From contig NC_054703.1 of the NCBI RefSeq assembly GCF_016097555.1, positions 9,742,285-9,806,284 on the forward strand: 64,000 nucleotides of DNA, written 5' to 3'. Positions 1 to 11,704 of this stretch are shown here, piece by piece. This stretch comes from Gigantopelta aegis. Taxonomy: Eukaryota > Mollusca > Gastropoda > Neomphalida > Peltospiridae. A program made the translations under genes and the position numbers. The notes under the pieces are model-generated. The model had not been told where the DNA came from. It did no database searches and worked only from the letters and a program-made list of their open reading frames with translations. How positions within the stretch are numbered: position 1 is the stretch's first letter; the number at the start of each line of letters is the position of its first letter.

Positions 1-115
1 CACTCAGGGTTTGAAGTCGGTATCTGGATTAAAAATCCCATGCCTCGACTGGGATCCGAACCCAGTACCTACCAGCCTGTAGACCGATGGCCTACCACGA
101 CGCCACCGACGCCAG
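1..115 (-). repeat. SINE head, family 2 (tRNA-like), minus strand
   Basis: Reverse complement reads as a tRNA-like head with a B-box-like GGTTCGGATCCC segment. The same segment recurs at 29036-29142. It abuts a Tc1 transposase remnant, so it is probably an insertion into it. Confidence 0.7.
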
Positions 116-300
116 TTTAATCTGGCTAAATGCTGGCGTGGATTGTCCTGCTGAAATGGTGTGATGATTTCGTCACTGTAATGCTGAGCATTCAGGTTCC
201 CATGAAAATGAGGAGTCCCTACCCCCGCCCCCGTTGTCATGAATTCCTTCCCACACTATGACGCTAACACCACCACCGCATCGGTCACGTTCAATACACG
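116..300 (-). pseudogene. Tc1/mariner transposase fragment
   Basis: On the minus strand the frames read a degraded form of the Tc1 middle region: a Cys-Gly-Gly-Gly patch near 290-270 corresponding to the GGGSVMVW motif, followed by GNLNAQHYSDEI and a QQDN-like motif. These are standard landmarks between the second Asp and the Asn-Ala-Arg-Pro segment of Tc1-like DDE transposases. Frames shift and the remainder is missing, so this is a dead scrap. It differs in sequence from the two longer Tc1 copies in the window. Confidence 0.6.
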
Positions 301-695
301 AGGCGACGTTGTACCACTGTCGATGTCCAAATGTTCTCAGGAACGTTACACCTAATATTCAATGGTTTGACAGTTATGCATTTCAGTGTCTGAATTCACT
401 TTGAATTCACTCGGTTTTCTGTTATTTAAGCACATTAACCAAATTGCTAAACATTATTTAATTTTATAATTTAGAAATTATACCTATACCCATATGGTAC
501 ACAATAAACGGTTGCATAATGTCGTATTTTCCCCACGTTATCTTTATTGCTTGGAACATAAGAATACCTTAAAAACTGTTATTGTACACGACTGACGTCA
601 CGAATCGTTATAGCAACTTCACGCTTGCGACAGCCGCGGATTCTGAAATTGACTTCGATCCACGTCACTGTATTTGACATCGCTGGATGTTATTA
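301..695. other. no recognisable feature
   Basis: A+T-rich sequence with no convincing ORF, repeat or motif. Confidence 0.5.
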
Positions 696-1511
696 AAGGG
701 ACACACCCTAGTTACGGCTAGTTGTTAACCATTACGGCGTTGTTTTTCGCTATTAAACCCATTTTTTCACAAATAAAATTGCACTTTACTTACCGTTTAT
801 TATTTAGAATATACATTTCCATTCACCTGAAGTGGGTTTTTTGGTAATCCTGGTAATCCTGGTGTTTGTAATACCACAAACTGCATTTTTCGTATTTCTG
901 AAAAACGGACGCACGTTTGAGAAAAAACCATTGAGCAGACAAGGTCTAATCTATTTTTAGACGGGATATTTCCATTTCAATGTCACAGACGTTGGTATAC
1001 CACGTGACCATTATCATTTTGATTCGGTTTGTTTTCTCGTGCACAGTTCGCGCAATCAACATCCGATTTGTTGTTCATTTTTTTCACAGTTCGTGAACAT
1101 TTTCAGTAACAATAAAGTTCAGACAAGTAAGTATCTCAATACAAAACGTTACAAACCCTTAAAACCAATAATTTGGCTAAGTCCTACGATATCTGGAGAG
1201 GGGATACAACCAGGACAGAACAGTTGGAACATGTCCAGGAGAGGGGAAAAGAACGCACCCCAAGTCTGAGAAATTTGTCGTGACGTAGGCATTGTTGTGC
1301 TTCGAGCGACATCTACCGGTGACATCAGAATACAAACTTTCAAAATTATTTCAAGCAAATGGGACATGGGGATTCCCATGGTATTTATCGATATAAAACC
1401 TGCTTTTTCACTCCATTTGATAAAAAACGTGATCTAAGTGTGTTACGGGTTTGTAGATTAACCAAATTATAATTTATTTTCGCTGGATGGAACTAGGGTG
1501 TGCGGCTTTAA
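696..1511. repeat. MITE family 2 copy (CCCTAG/CTAGGG termini) with internal extra segment
   Basis: Starts AAAGGGACACACCCTAG and ends with an ACTAGGGTGTG-like inverse terminus. The interior shares 'CATCCTGGTGTTTGTAAT' and 'AAAACGCACG'-type segments with copies at 11873-12620 and 63338-63717. This copy is about twice as long as the others because of roughly 400 bp of unrelated sequence around 1000-1400. Confidence 0.6.
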
Positions 1512-1813
1512 ACGGACATTTCAGAGTTTGCTGCATTGTAAGATGTTTCCGACTAATACAATATTTCCACGATTAAACTTACATATTAAATATATTTTCT
1601 TGTTTAGAATATCAGTGTATGTATATACAATGCGTTTCTAGTCGTCTTAATGTTTGTAAGAAGCCCAAACTTGATTTTGTCTTCAAATGATTTCGTACGT
1701 ACGAAAAAAAAGAGGAAATAAAATTAAATTTAACCCAGTACAAATATTAGAACGATCAGAAACACGTTTAATATACAGCCACTAATATTTTATGCATAAA
1801 AAATATATAACTG
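1512..1813. repeat. palindromic MITE family 1, truncated copy
   Basis: Begins with GAGTTTGCTGCATTGTAAGA, runs through the CGTACGTACG centre and into the mirror half (AGAACGATCAGAAACACG), then is lost before the right terminus. Full copies lie at 32224-32612 and 62098-62494. Confidence 0.75.
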
Positions 1814-2214
1814 TGACGGGCCAAACAATCTGCAAAAAATATTGCAGCCGGAAATAGTGAAACTGGGATAGCACACACGATTAAGTTGTCCATGTTTGTT
1901 TGTTTTTTTGTTGTTGTTTTTTTCAGCCAGAGACATTCTTACTAGATGACAATATTATTGATACAGTAATCCCACACAGAAGCTGGGATGGGCTCTGGCG
2001 TTGCTGGGGAATGAGGACTCGGCAAAGGAAACCGGTTCCACTGACGAGAAATTGCATCATATATTTCAATCATGTTCCCACTAACATTATCTGCTTTTAT
2101 AAGAATGTTGTACTGCAGTGTTAACGAGACTAAACGTCTAACTAATCGCCTTACAAACTATTGCCGGAGTATCTATATGAAACAAAACCTTGTTTTGCTT
2201 TAGCTGAGATCACC

Positions 2215-2470
2215 AGCGTAGTTTTTAAGCCATCGGACTACAGGCTGGTAGGTACAGGGTTTGCAGCCCGATACCGGCTCCAACCCAGAGCTAGTTCTTA
2301 ACGACTCAATGGGTAGGAGTAAGGCCACTACACGTTCTTCTCTCTCCTAACAACAAACAACTAACCTACTGTCCTGGACAGACAGCCCAGAACGTTGAGG
2401 TGTGTGCCCAGGACAGCGTGTTTGAACCTTAATTAGATATAAGCACGAAAAATAAGTTGAAATGAAATAA
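2215..2470 (+). repeat. SINE family 3 (tRNA-like head)
   Basis: Has the head 'AGGCTGGTAGGTACAGGGTT' followed by the family body (cccactgtcctggacag, ggatataagcacg). Further copies lie at 7415, 13601, 30674 and 49690. Confidence 0.75.
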
Positions 2471-2663
2471 GATCAGCAAAGTGTTAAAACAACGACCATT
2501 GGGAATAATTCCCAAAAGGTGATATCTGTGGTAGCGTTGATTAGGCGCCTACAAAAGGATCTGCCTGGAGATACGACTTCACAGGCAAAATATAAACGGC
2601 CCAACAATGACTGTAGCAGTCTTGGAGTAACTGTTTTCTTTCCAAGTATCGGCGCGGGGGGGA

Positions 2664-2985
2664 TGTTGGAGACGTAGCCCAGTGGTAAAGCACTCGCTTA
2701 ATGCTTGGTCGGTTGGGATTGATCCCCGTCGATGGGTCCATTGGGCTATTTCTCGCTCCAGCCAGTGCACCACGACTGGTACATCAACTGCCGTGGTATG
2801 TGCTATCCTGTCTATGGGATGGTGCACATAAATGACCCCTTACTGCTAATCGAAAAGAGTAGCCCATGAATTGGCGACAGCAGGTTTCCTCTTTCAATAT
2901 CTGGGTGGTCCTTAACCATATGTCCGACGTCATATAACCGTAAATAAAATGTGTTGAATGCGTCGTTAAATAATGTCCTTACTTC
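2664..2985 (+). repeat. SINE family 1, near full length
   Basis: Starts with a tRNA-like A box (GACGTAGCCCAGTGGTAAAG) and B-box-like GGGATTGATCCCCG. The body contains 'gccgtggtatgtgctatcctg' and 'gtagcccatgaa', and the 3' end reads 'gtgcgtcgttaaata'. This is the commonest SINE of the window. Confidence 0.85.
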
Positions 2986-3393
2986 CAAGTATCAGCTTTG
3001 CATTTTCTTTGAAAAACCTTCGAGTTTATCTAACACGGCGATCTCAATCGTGTCAAAATCAACTGCCGGGAAGGACAGAACTGAAGTTGGACCCTCTGTT
3101 TTGTCTTCAGCGAGGGGGGCCCCGATATTTTTGTAATAAAATGTGAAGGTCTGAAGAAGGTTATAACAATAATTTGACGCTATTCGACCATCAAACAAGA
3201 AATCATCCAAGCAATGTAGGACATTTTTTATCAATTAGTTCTCTCTGAAATAAGCCAATTGCTACATGTGGAAAACATTTCAAACACCAGACAACTAACA
3301 GAATCCCCCATGGGAATATTTTTTGTCAAAGTAATACTTCCCCTCAAATTTTAATCCTAGCAATTCGAAATTGGCGATACCTTTCAATTTTAT

Positions 3394-3985
3394 TAAAGGG
3401 ATATTCCTGAGTTTGCTGCGCTTTTTACGATGTCATCGACTGAAAGAGAGACTTTCTAACGATTGTATGTACATATTAAATATATTTTTCTCATAAAATA
3501 TTAGTGGCTGTATATTAAACGTGTTTCTGGTCGTTCTAATATTTGACTAGGTTAACTTTCATTTTAGTTCCTAAAATATATATTTTCATACGTACGACGT
3601 TATTTGAAGACAAAATCCAGTTTGGGCCTCTATTAAGACGATCAGAAACACCACGTTGAATATACAGACACTGATATTCTAAACAAGAAAATGTATTGAA
3701 CATGTAAGTTTAAAGGGACATTCCTGAGTCTGCTGCATTGTAAGATGTTTCCGAAAAATAAAATATTTCTACGATTAAACTTACATATTAAATATATTTT
3801 CTTGTTTAGAATATCAGTGTCTGTCGGTCTCTTACTAATATTAAGACGACCAGAAACACATTGAATATACAGACACTGATATTATTAACAAGGAAATATA
3901 TTTGATATGTAAATTTAATCGTAAACTATTTTATTAGTCGGATATATCTTACAATGCAGCAAACTCAGGAATGTCTCTTTAATAG
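3394..3985. repeat. two palindromic MITE family 1 copies, one nested or joined
   Basis: Two left termini (GACATTCCTGAGT type) occur at about 3400 and 3715, but only one right terminus (GCAAACTCAGGAATGTC) at about 3957-3985. The first copy loses its right end exactly where the second begins. Confidence 0.75.
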
Positions 3986-4228
3986 CCGTTGCACGACTCC
4001 GATATGAGGACATCTGGCTGATACCATTGTTAGCAGTAAAAGAGCTCGCCTCATGTTTTATTCCCGTCAGCACCTACATTGCCCTCTTTTCACAGTCATG
4101 AAGAATTTGAATAACTTAAGACGAAACTGTGCGTCATACGTAACCCAATCAGTTGACTTACTAGTTGCAAAACGGACATCTTTGCAATATTTCAAAGGTT
4201 CTTGCGACTTATTTGAAAACATTTGTAT

Positions 4229-4229
<1 letters not shown>

Positions 4230-4287
<58 letters not shown>
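4230..4287. repeat. (AT)n microsatellite
   Basis: Uninterrupted AT dinucleotides. The apparent Ile-Tyr ORFs crossing it are artefacts. Confidence 0.95.
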
Positions 4288-4292
<5 letters not shown>

Positions 4293-5231
4293 CGTTGTCG
4301 AAGGGTGAATGTTTTGAATGGGTTTGTTGTGAGAGTTGATAATTGCGAGATGGCCTTCATTAAACACTATTTTGCCCTTTGAAGTTGTGCTATCAAACTC
4401 CGTTGCAGGCTTGAGAAGCATGGGCATTTCGATATACTCTCCTCTCCAAATTTTCTCCTTTAATTGTAGTGGAACAATGGCCTCCTACTATCAAAACTAC
4501 TCACCTCTAGTACAGCAATGGTATCATTTACAACACGAGGAGACGAAGACGTCGGTGTGGATTCATAACGTTTATGAAGTTTATTGTTAACCCATTGCTA
4601 CTATCTGAAAATATATTCCAAAACAAATTCGGCAGTATTATGCAAATCATAAGAAAAACAAAACAAATAAAACAATATACACCATGTAGCTTAAAAATTA
4701 GTATAAACAAAAGAATAGCAGAATATTATCAATACACAAACCAAATTTCCAAACACGTCTATCTGACACAAGCTACAGATACAGCGAGGAAGTGACGTAT
4801 TTCTAAATAACTAATTTCATTGTGTTACGCTGTACCACATACAATTAATTATTTTATGCTATACAATACAACGGATCCTAAAGCAAAATATATCTCAATA
4901 AAATACATCATAAAACTTCATTAAATACAATTATCGTGTATGATTATTATATAACAATTAAAACATATATTTTCCAAATTACCATACCCAAATAAATAAA
5001 ATGATATCCCATATAATAAAAAGTTGACTGTCAAACATAATTGCACATTTTGGAAACAACCTAATTCCGCTTGCACTACACTTTTAGACATTTATTTCAT
5101 CTAGCTCTTCTATCATACAAAGCAAATTTTCAATTTTCTTTTACGATGTTAACATCAATCGGCAATGCGAACCCACCTAAGTCAAAAGAACCACTAATAT
5201 ACTTCACCAAAGACTATTGTTCATTATGATG

Positions 5232-5454
5232 CAGGGGCGTAGCGTGATCTGGACCTGGGGTGGGGGGTGAGGGGGTCGAATATGAACCAAGTGGACCTTT
5301 TTCTATTTTGTTTTTGCACCACCAGAAACTCCATATGTATAAACCTGTATGTTTTAGTTCTGAAAGTGGACCATTTGCTTCAGCGGAGGGGGTGGGGGTG
5401 GGGTGGGGTTCGTCCGAACCCCCCCCCCCCCGAATCCCCCAGCCTACGCCCCTG
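5232..5454. mobile_element. 223-bp non-autonomous TIR element with poly(C) tract
   Basis: Begins CAGGGGCGTAGCGT and ends AGCCTACGCCCCTG, giving an 11-bp terminal inverted repeat (CAGGGGCGTAG). It is flanked by a 5-bp direct repeat TGATG (5227-5231 and 5455-5459). The interior is G-rich with an 11-base C run. Similar design to 50174-50373. Confidence 0.7.
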
Positions 5455-5894
5455 TGATGGAACAAGCAGCTTATTTGATTGGTTTCTTTGTGGTTACGGG
5501 TAGAGATTTATCAAAGTGAACAATCTCTGAACGACTTGTTCTGTGGTTGGCTCTTACGTCGCTGGACAATTTAAGTGGACTTCCATAAAACAGCAGCTTT
5601 CCCAATTGGTTCTACTGCGTCTTGTGTTCTATTAAATATCGAACACAGATCGCAATCGCGTGTTACTGTTCAAACACGCATGGGCTTCATCGATTTAACG
5701 CCACGGTCTATCAGACTGTTAATACTCTGGAGAAAAGCAGTTGGAACATGGTGCGTGGAACATAATTGGGTATTTTGGTTAAGTTTACTGTTATCTGCGG
5801 TCATGGACCGAGGATTCGTGTTTTAATTCAGGTTTAGACTGCTTACAGGTATGTGTCAATTGTGTGGCGTTTACTTTATTCTTATAAAAAAAAA

Positions 5895-5975
5895 ATATGT
5901 GAAAATCACCAAATGTGTTGACATCCAATAATTAATAAATCAATGTGCTCTAGTGGTGTCGTTAAACAAAAGAAA
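5895..5975 (+). repeat. SINE family 2 tail
   Basis: Contains the characteristic 3' end 'aatgtgctctagtggtgtcg' + 'ttaaacaaa'. The same tail ends at 24505, 57505, 62765 and the window end. Confidence 0.65.
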
Positions 5976-6714
5976 TTAATTTTATTCCTAAAAGGCACTT
6001 CGCCGACATAATTAAATGCTTAATTTTTCAAACACAAAAAAAAAAAAAACTCCTGAAGGTATTTACTGTCATGTGGGTGTGTGTGCTCAGGTGTATATGT
6101 AGATACAGCAATGGTAGTCGAAGTACCTGAACTCCCATTAAAACAAATGTACATGACTGACCCATAGGTTATGAAGACCTTAACAGGCATATCAGAGAAA
6201 TACCAGTATTACAAAAATAGACGGTCTGAGGAAGGAAACATCAACATGACTGGGAGTGTAACTGTATGACGTAATGACATATAATGTTCTGAAAATCAGT
6301 ATTGGGGGGAATCCTGTATATTGGGTGTGGGTGTCTTCAAGGCACCGGTGTGCGAATTTCAAATCCATCGGACATGCTGATTTTCAAAACCATTGGCAGC
6401 CACCAGTATTTATGACTATATTTTATTCATAGCCTACTGTAGTTGGAAGCTTTAAATATTTGTGATATCTGTAATTATGATCCAGTTTTCACATATTTAT
6501 TTTTAATTCATTACTAAATAAACGCTGTTTTTTAAATGACATAATTACCCGAACATTTATTTTATTGCATTATTATTAAAAATTTTTTACAACAAACACT
6601 CACATTTATCACTAATGGCAGGATTTTTGGTGCTAATGTCTCTATCAAAAGTTGGCTGCACCTCGAACTTTGACCCAGCCGGAAGGTATATAGTTTAGTG
6701 CTACCTAAACTATT

Positions 6715-7370
6715 TAACAGACAGAAGTACAGAAAATGGTATGGATAATAATGATGAAGTAAATATTTACTAGGGGAAACAACGCAGGGACATAAGTAAT
6801 TGAAGTATATACATTCTCTTTATTATATACACTCTTTATTATATTGACAATTTGTGTTAGATTTTGTATTGAATATTTCGTCATTTTCCATACAATAATA
6901 TTAAAAACAAATTCCCCTTTTAATTATATATGTATTATATTTGCATGTTTGTAATCTCTATGAACTGTATGCTTATGGCAAATAAAGTATGTAATAGGAA
7001 CTTAGTTCATACTGTTTAAACAAATGTTGACTGTGAACGATTTAATAGACAGAAGTTCGGAAAATGGCAATGCTAAATGATGATGGTGTAAATATTTACT
7101 ACGGGAAACCACGCTGAGATATGGTAATATGTAAGTGGAGGATATACACTCTTTATTATATTCATAATTATTGTTAGGTTTTCCATACATTGTAAATTGT
7201 TTTTCCCTTTTAATGATATATCTATTGTATTTTAACGTTTGCGATGCCCATGAGAACTGTATGTTTACGGCTAATAAAATATGTTAATCGAGATTGTGTA
7301 AACAAGTGTAGACTGTGAACGATTTAATAGACAGAAGTATGGAAACTGGTGTGGATAATGATGATGATGT
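6715..7370. repeat. ~300-bp imperfect tandem repeat, two units plus
   Basis: The segment starting 'agacagaagt' recurs at about 6718, 7047 and 7331. Each is followed by 'aatgatgat', 'aatatttacta', an 'actctttattata' block and a 'ttaatgatatat' block in the same order. No ORF is conserved between units. Confidence 0.65.
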
Positions 7371-7414
7371 TGATGATTCGTGTTTTGATGACAGAAGTGA
7401 TGAATAGAAACATA

Positions 7415-7600
7415 ACATGCCTCGGTGGTGTCGTGAAGACTGGTAGACACAGGGTTCGCAGCCCGGTACAGGCTCCCACCCAGAGCGAGTGTTAACGATT
7501 CAATGGGTAGGTGTACGACAACTGCACACCCTTTTTTTCTAAGTCTCACTAACCACTAACAACTAACAACTAACAACTAACCCACTGTTCTGGACAGATG
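7415..7600 (+). repeat. SINE family 3, partial
   Basis: Has the head 'CCTCGGTGGTGTCGTG' and body 'acagggttcgcagcccggta'. The 3' half is lost after 'actgttctggacag'. Confidence 0.7.
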
Positions 7601-7650
7601 GTAAAATGTATATTATGGTATGGAGAAATGGCTGTTTTTGTATTTTGAAT

Positions 7651-8668
7651 TAAAGTAGTGTCGGAAATAGAATAAAACAGATTTCCGTCGATTATTTCTT
7701 TCATATTAAACAGGCAAGTAAACTTATTGAAAATATCGATTTAATGATACTCTACCTAATTTAGCATTAACTTGTTTGGGTTCTCATCGATGTACAAGGT
7801 GGTGTTTACTCTTAAAATTAATAGAAAGATGTCAGTAAACAGATGAATTGTGTACTTTATTGAAACAGACTATAAAACATTTTGATCAATATACATGTCA
7901 ATTTGATTTACCCTTAAACATACTTTTAATTTAAAACAGCAAGTTAAATGAGTATTTTGAATTGCAGCATAAATTATTAACTATGATCATCATATTTAGT
8001 GATCATAATTAAATATAAATACATTAGAAAGTTACACAATCGTGCAGCCACTTAAAGGTGATATATCATAGTTATATGTGACCATTTGTTTGTGATAAGG
8101 ATTCTCCAATAAAAATTTATTTTCTACAAGTAGATACAATTATTTTGTTAGAATCATTTATGGGCATATAGGTTAAGGTGTAGTCTTTAAATTTTAAAGC
8201 CATTATTTGCAATAGCTGTCATTGTGCAACTTGGAGAAAGCGCCTTTAATACATAGCAACTTTAATATCGGTAAAATAGATCACACACTCAGAATGGTTT
8301 TTGACAGTTTTGCTCAAAAGTTACTTAGAAATGTCTACGAATATTTTTTTTTGGAGAGGGATGGGGTAGACCGTCATCAGAGACGGTCCCTCGCATTTTT
8401 CAACAGCAATTAATTTGACACATGTCGATCAACATTGGTTATAGTCTGTTCCAATAAAGTGCACAAATCACCTGTTTACTAACACCTTTCTTTTAATTTC
8501 AAGAGTAATCACCACCTTGTACATCCACGAGAGCCCAACCAAGTAAATGCTAAATTAGGTAGAGTATCATTAAATAAATATTTACAAAATATGTACTTGC
8601 CAGTTTAATTTGAAAGACATAATCGACGAAAATAATTTCTATTCTATTTCCGACATTACTATAGTAAA
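7651..8668. mobile_element. ~1-kb element with ~190-bp inverted arms
   Basis: The left arm (about 7651-7845) matches the reverse complement of the right arm (about 8468-8668) over nearly its whole length. Shared landmarks are 'tgtcggaaatagaat', 'cgtcgattat', 'aatgatactctacctaattt' and 'gtacaaggtggtg'. The ~620-bp core has no convincing transposase, so this is a foldback-type or long-TIR non-autonomous DNA element. It lies about 90 bp upstream of the GPCR pseudogene start at 8759. Confidence 0.7.
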
Positions 8669-8880
8669 TGCTATTGTAATATGTTGTGGAGAGCTTGTAT
8701 CTTTAGAAATACATATTTTGGTTTATAGATCATACTCTGGGACAGCTACATCTGAAGAATGTCAACACCGTCACCATTTACGTCAAACCAGACATCCAAA
8801 TTTACCGAGAATGTTAAAGATTTCGACTATGTTAGCGATGGAGACTATGTTGTTAACGGAAAAACATTTTTACGACGGTG

Positions 8881-10095
8881 TGTCACAAGTCAAATGAGTA
8901 TATTATTTATAAGGTATATTTGTTTTTTAATGAGCTACACTGCCACTGTGTTTTGGTATTTATTTATAATATGACATTAGGACAGTGACAATGAGTAATG
9001 AACAATATTAGCTTGGATAATGATTACAGTTGGTGAATGTGGAAGACGGTCGTGAAGTGTGATGTAGTGCATGCATTGTGAGCTTGGGATGTGAGTAGTT
9101 TTGATGAATAAAAGCAGTGTACTCGGATGGGTTGGTCACTCTGACAATAATGTTTGGAAGTGTGTTTTAAGCTGGTACAAGAGCGTGAGTAGATGAATCT
9201 ATTTATTTTGAATGTTAAATAATTCATTATAGATGTTATAATTAATGTGGATTTGTGGAATTTTATATATTTACCCTGTGTAAATAAAGAAATTAACCCA
9301 AGTAGAAACTGAATTGGAGAAAGTTTTACATATAGATGAAAGGAATGTATTAGTTGGACACGTAAGCATTTGAAACCTATGAATGTAAAATATATATGCA
9401 TATAGAAGGTTAATATGCAGATGATATGAATGTGTGATGTTTAAATCTTTTATTGTAGTTTTAATCCACATGGGATAGGAGATGTAGTCGGGTTTCTCCT
9501 CTGTCTCAGCGAAGCACTCTTAGTATTGTAAGAGGAACTGTTGTGGATTGCTGGTTGGAACGGGACAAATGGTGTCTATAAGAAGTACTTAGTATCGTAA
9601 GAAGAAATGATGTGCTTGCTGGTTGGAACGGGACAAATCAGTACTGGATGACGGTAGTTGACTCAACGGTTGGAGAAACTCATCCAACATGGTGATGGGT
9701 GGTGGTGTGTGCATCCAATAGATGGGGGTGCCTGGTAATGAGGAACATTGGATTGGTTTATGTGGTTCTATTTGGAGAAATCTGTGAACATTTAGTTTAA
9801 ACTTTGTGTTCTTTATTGAACTGTAGAAACAGGAATAGTACATGCACAATGGAAACGAACTATATTGTAGGGTATAACAGTACATTTTTTATTGTTATTT
9901 GATATATATATATATATATATATATGTGTAAATAGTGTGTTGAAATGATTGGAATGCAATGAATGGTGGGATGAAAGATGGTGTGAAAGGGTATCGTATG
10001 GTTATGTGCATATATATTTAATATTGTTTACTTTCATTAAATTTATTGTTTCAACATTGTGTCTTGTTGTTCATCCTAGTTACGAGTACGTGACA
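8881..10095 (-). mobile_element. LTR-like insertion A (probable solo LTR), 1215 bp
   Basis: Begins TGTCACAAGT and ends ACGTGACA, i.e. TG...CA termini with inverse ends. It is flanked by the 5-bp direct repeat CGGTG (8876-8880 and 10096-10100). No reverse transcriptase, integrase or gag is inside, which fits a solo LTR of a Ty3/gypsy-like element. The minus strand is strikingly G-poor, like insertion B on its plus strand, and its last bases (TTGACTTGTGACA) equal those of B, so A is annotated in the opposite orientation to B. A short 'gctggttggaacgggacaaat'-type motif is repeated near 9555 and 9620. A non-autonomous TIR transposon with 5-bp duplications is the alternative. Confidence 0.7.
9901..9925. 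repeat. (AT)n microsatellite inside insertion A
   Basis: About 12 AT repeats. Confidence 0.9.
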
Positions 10096-11159
10096 CGGTG
10101 ACATCAACACAATTTATAATAATTCGACTCTAGGCGATTGGCCATATTTCGATTTTCACGGCTATAGTCACTGGACCATTATTCTGTCTATAGCCACAAT
10201 AAGTACCATTGGCAACATCCTGCAGTTCATAATGATGAGCGATTCCAAGCTGTCTTCCCTCTCCTACAGCGTGTACCTGAAATTCCTTGCTGTTTCTGAC
10301 ACCTTGGTCCTCATCTCGAATCTGTTGACGGAAACCGAAAAGCAGTTTCGTTTCCCGATGGTTGCTGACATCAACAACACTTTCTGTAAAATGTTCGTCA
10401 CCTACCAGTTATGCACAATGTTGTTATCACCATGGTTGGTTATAGGACTTAGTCTCGACAGATTCGTATGCGTCTGTTTTCCGCTGACACGGCGAAGATT
10501 TTGTACTAGGAAGACAAGCATTGCCGTCTGTTCGTGCATGGTTGCTGCAACCATTTTGCTAGTTCTACCCAGTTTCATTCTAACGAATAATGGCTGCTGT
10601 AATCAGTTAGATGAACTTGTCTACTACTTGCTGCAACTTCGTCTGATGATATCGGCCATGCTACCCTGCGTTGTAATCCTCCTCCTCAACATCGTTATGA
10701 TCGTTCGCATCAAACGTAGCAACGAGTTTCGAAACACGTTCATAAGGAACAGAGCAAATTCTTCGAACGACAGTTCAACACGCCCGTTGGTGTTAGTCTC
10801 GGTGTTGGCCTCTGTAACCTTGTTGCCGGTAACGACTTCAGAAACTATATCTCTGTCGCTGTATTATCTGCGATACTAAGCGGCATATTGTGGCCAGTGT
10901 TCCACATAATCTACTCGCTAAATTTCGGTCAGAAATGTTTCATCTTGATGGCAAGTTCACAGAACTATCGACAGATTATGAAGAGAAAAATAGGATGTGT
11001 CTGTGTGAAGAGAAGTCAAACAGGTGATAACCCACCACCACCACCACCACCACCACCACCACCTGCCGTTGGTTCCACAGTCAGTACGGATTCAGTTACA
11101 TTATCAGTGGTTACCTTTAACGCCACATGTTCAGGAATACCAGTTCCATAGTTATAATC

Positions 11160-11623
11160 ATTAAAGGGTGTCCTACCAAAAGTCAGACGTCCAATAAAAC
11201 AGACGCCTTAAAACAACACAATGACCTGCCTTTTACCTTGAATAATACTTGTAGTATACAGTGTAATAGTCTGATACAACTAAATACAGAACACAAAACG
11301 TAATTATTTAAAATTAGATTTAGTTATACATTTAAAAAATGCCCAACGGCATTCAATAACTGAATGGGTGTTTTCTAGCTAGTGTTTAAAGGTATGACCA
11401 ATGGAATACAAGACATTGGCCGTTAGAGACATAATAATCATTGATATAAAAACAATGTCTACCTGAAGTGAAGTGAAATGAATTTAATGGAGATATTGCA
11501 GTGGAAAAGCCACCGAGTTTATCTCTAAAAAACATGCACCTCAAAAAGCACAGTATCTTTGCATGTATTGATTCCATTTAACAGATTACCATTAAGCTCT
11601 CGCTATTGCTTGTTTGGAATCAG

Positions 11624-11626
<3 letters not shown>
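11160..11626. other. no recognisable feature
   Basis: A+T-rich sequence 3' of the receptor pseudogene, with no supported gene or repeat. Confidence 0.5.

Positions 11627-11699
<73 letters not shown>
11627..11699. repeat. (AT)n microsatellite
   Basis: About 36 AT repeats. Confidence 0.95.

Positions 11700-11704
<5 letters not shown>

Larger units (their letters stand above)
8759..11151 (+). pseudogene. rhodopsin-family GPCR, split by an LTR-like insertion and frameshifted
   Basis: Paralogue of the intact receptor at 60008-61168. The N-terminus (MSTPS, NQTS, KFT) is at 8759-8875. Coding similarity resumes at about 10101 with IYNNS and FDFHGYSHW, then continues through GNILQF (TM1), VSDTLVL (TM2), LDRFVCVCFPL (end of TM3), TM5 and TM6, to about 10870. 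A frame change near 10877 precedes the TM7 segment LNFGQKCFILMASSQNYR, and the tail ends SGIPVP at 11151. Exactly between the two N-terminal parts lies a 1215-bp insertion with a 5-bp target duplication. I tested an intron reading: the best GT...AG choice runs into a stop, so I favour an insertion into an exon. The tail also contains a (CCA)n expansion encoding about 11 prolines (11032-11062). Two independent lesions make a functional product unlikely. Confidence 0.8.

Noticed and set aside
2668..2760. tRNA gene
   Set aside because: A- and B-box-like sequences are present but no tRNA cloverleaf is evident to the eye, and the segment is the head of a repeated SINE.
5575..5826. 83-codon plus-strand ORF
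   Set aside because: No domain, no promoter or splice context, and surrounded by repeats. Not supportable as a gene.
8881..10095. Intron in the first GPCR copy
   Set aside because: A GT...AG pair can be found (GTGTGT to TCCTAG), but the joined frame meets a stop soon after, whereas the 5-bp duplication and TG...CA ends fit an insertion. RNA data would be decisive.
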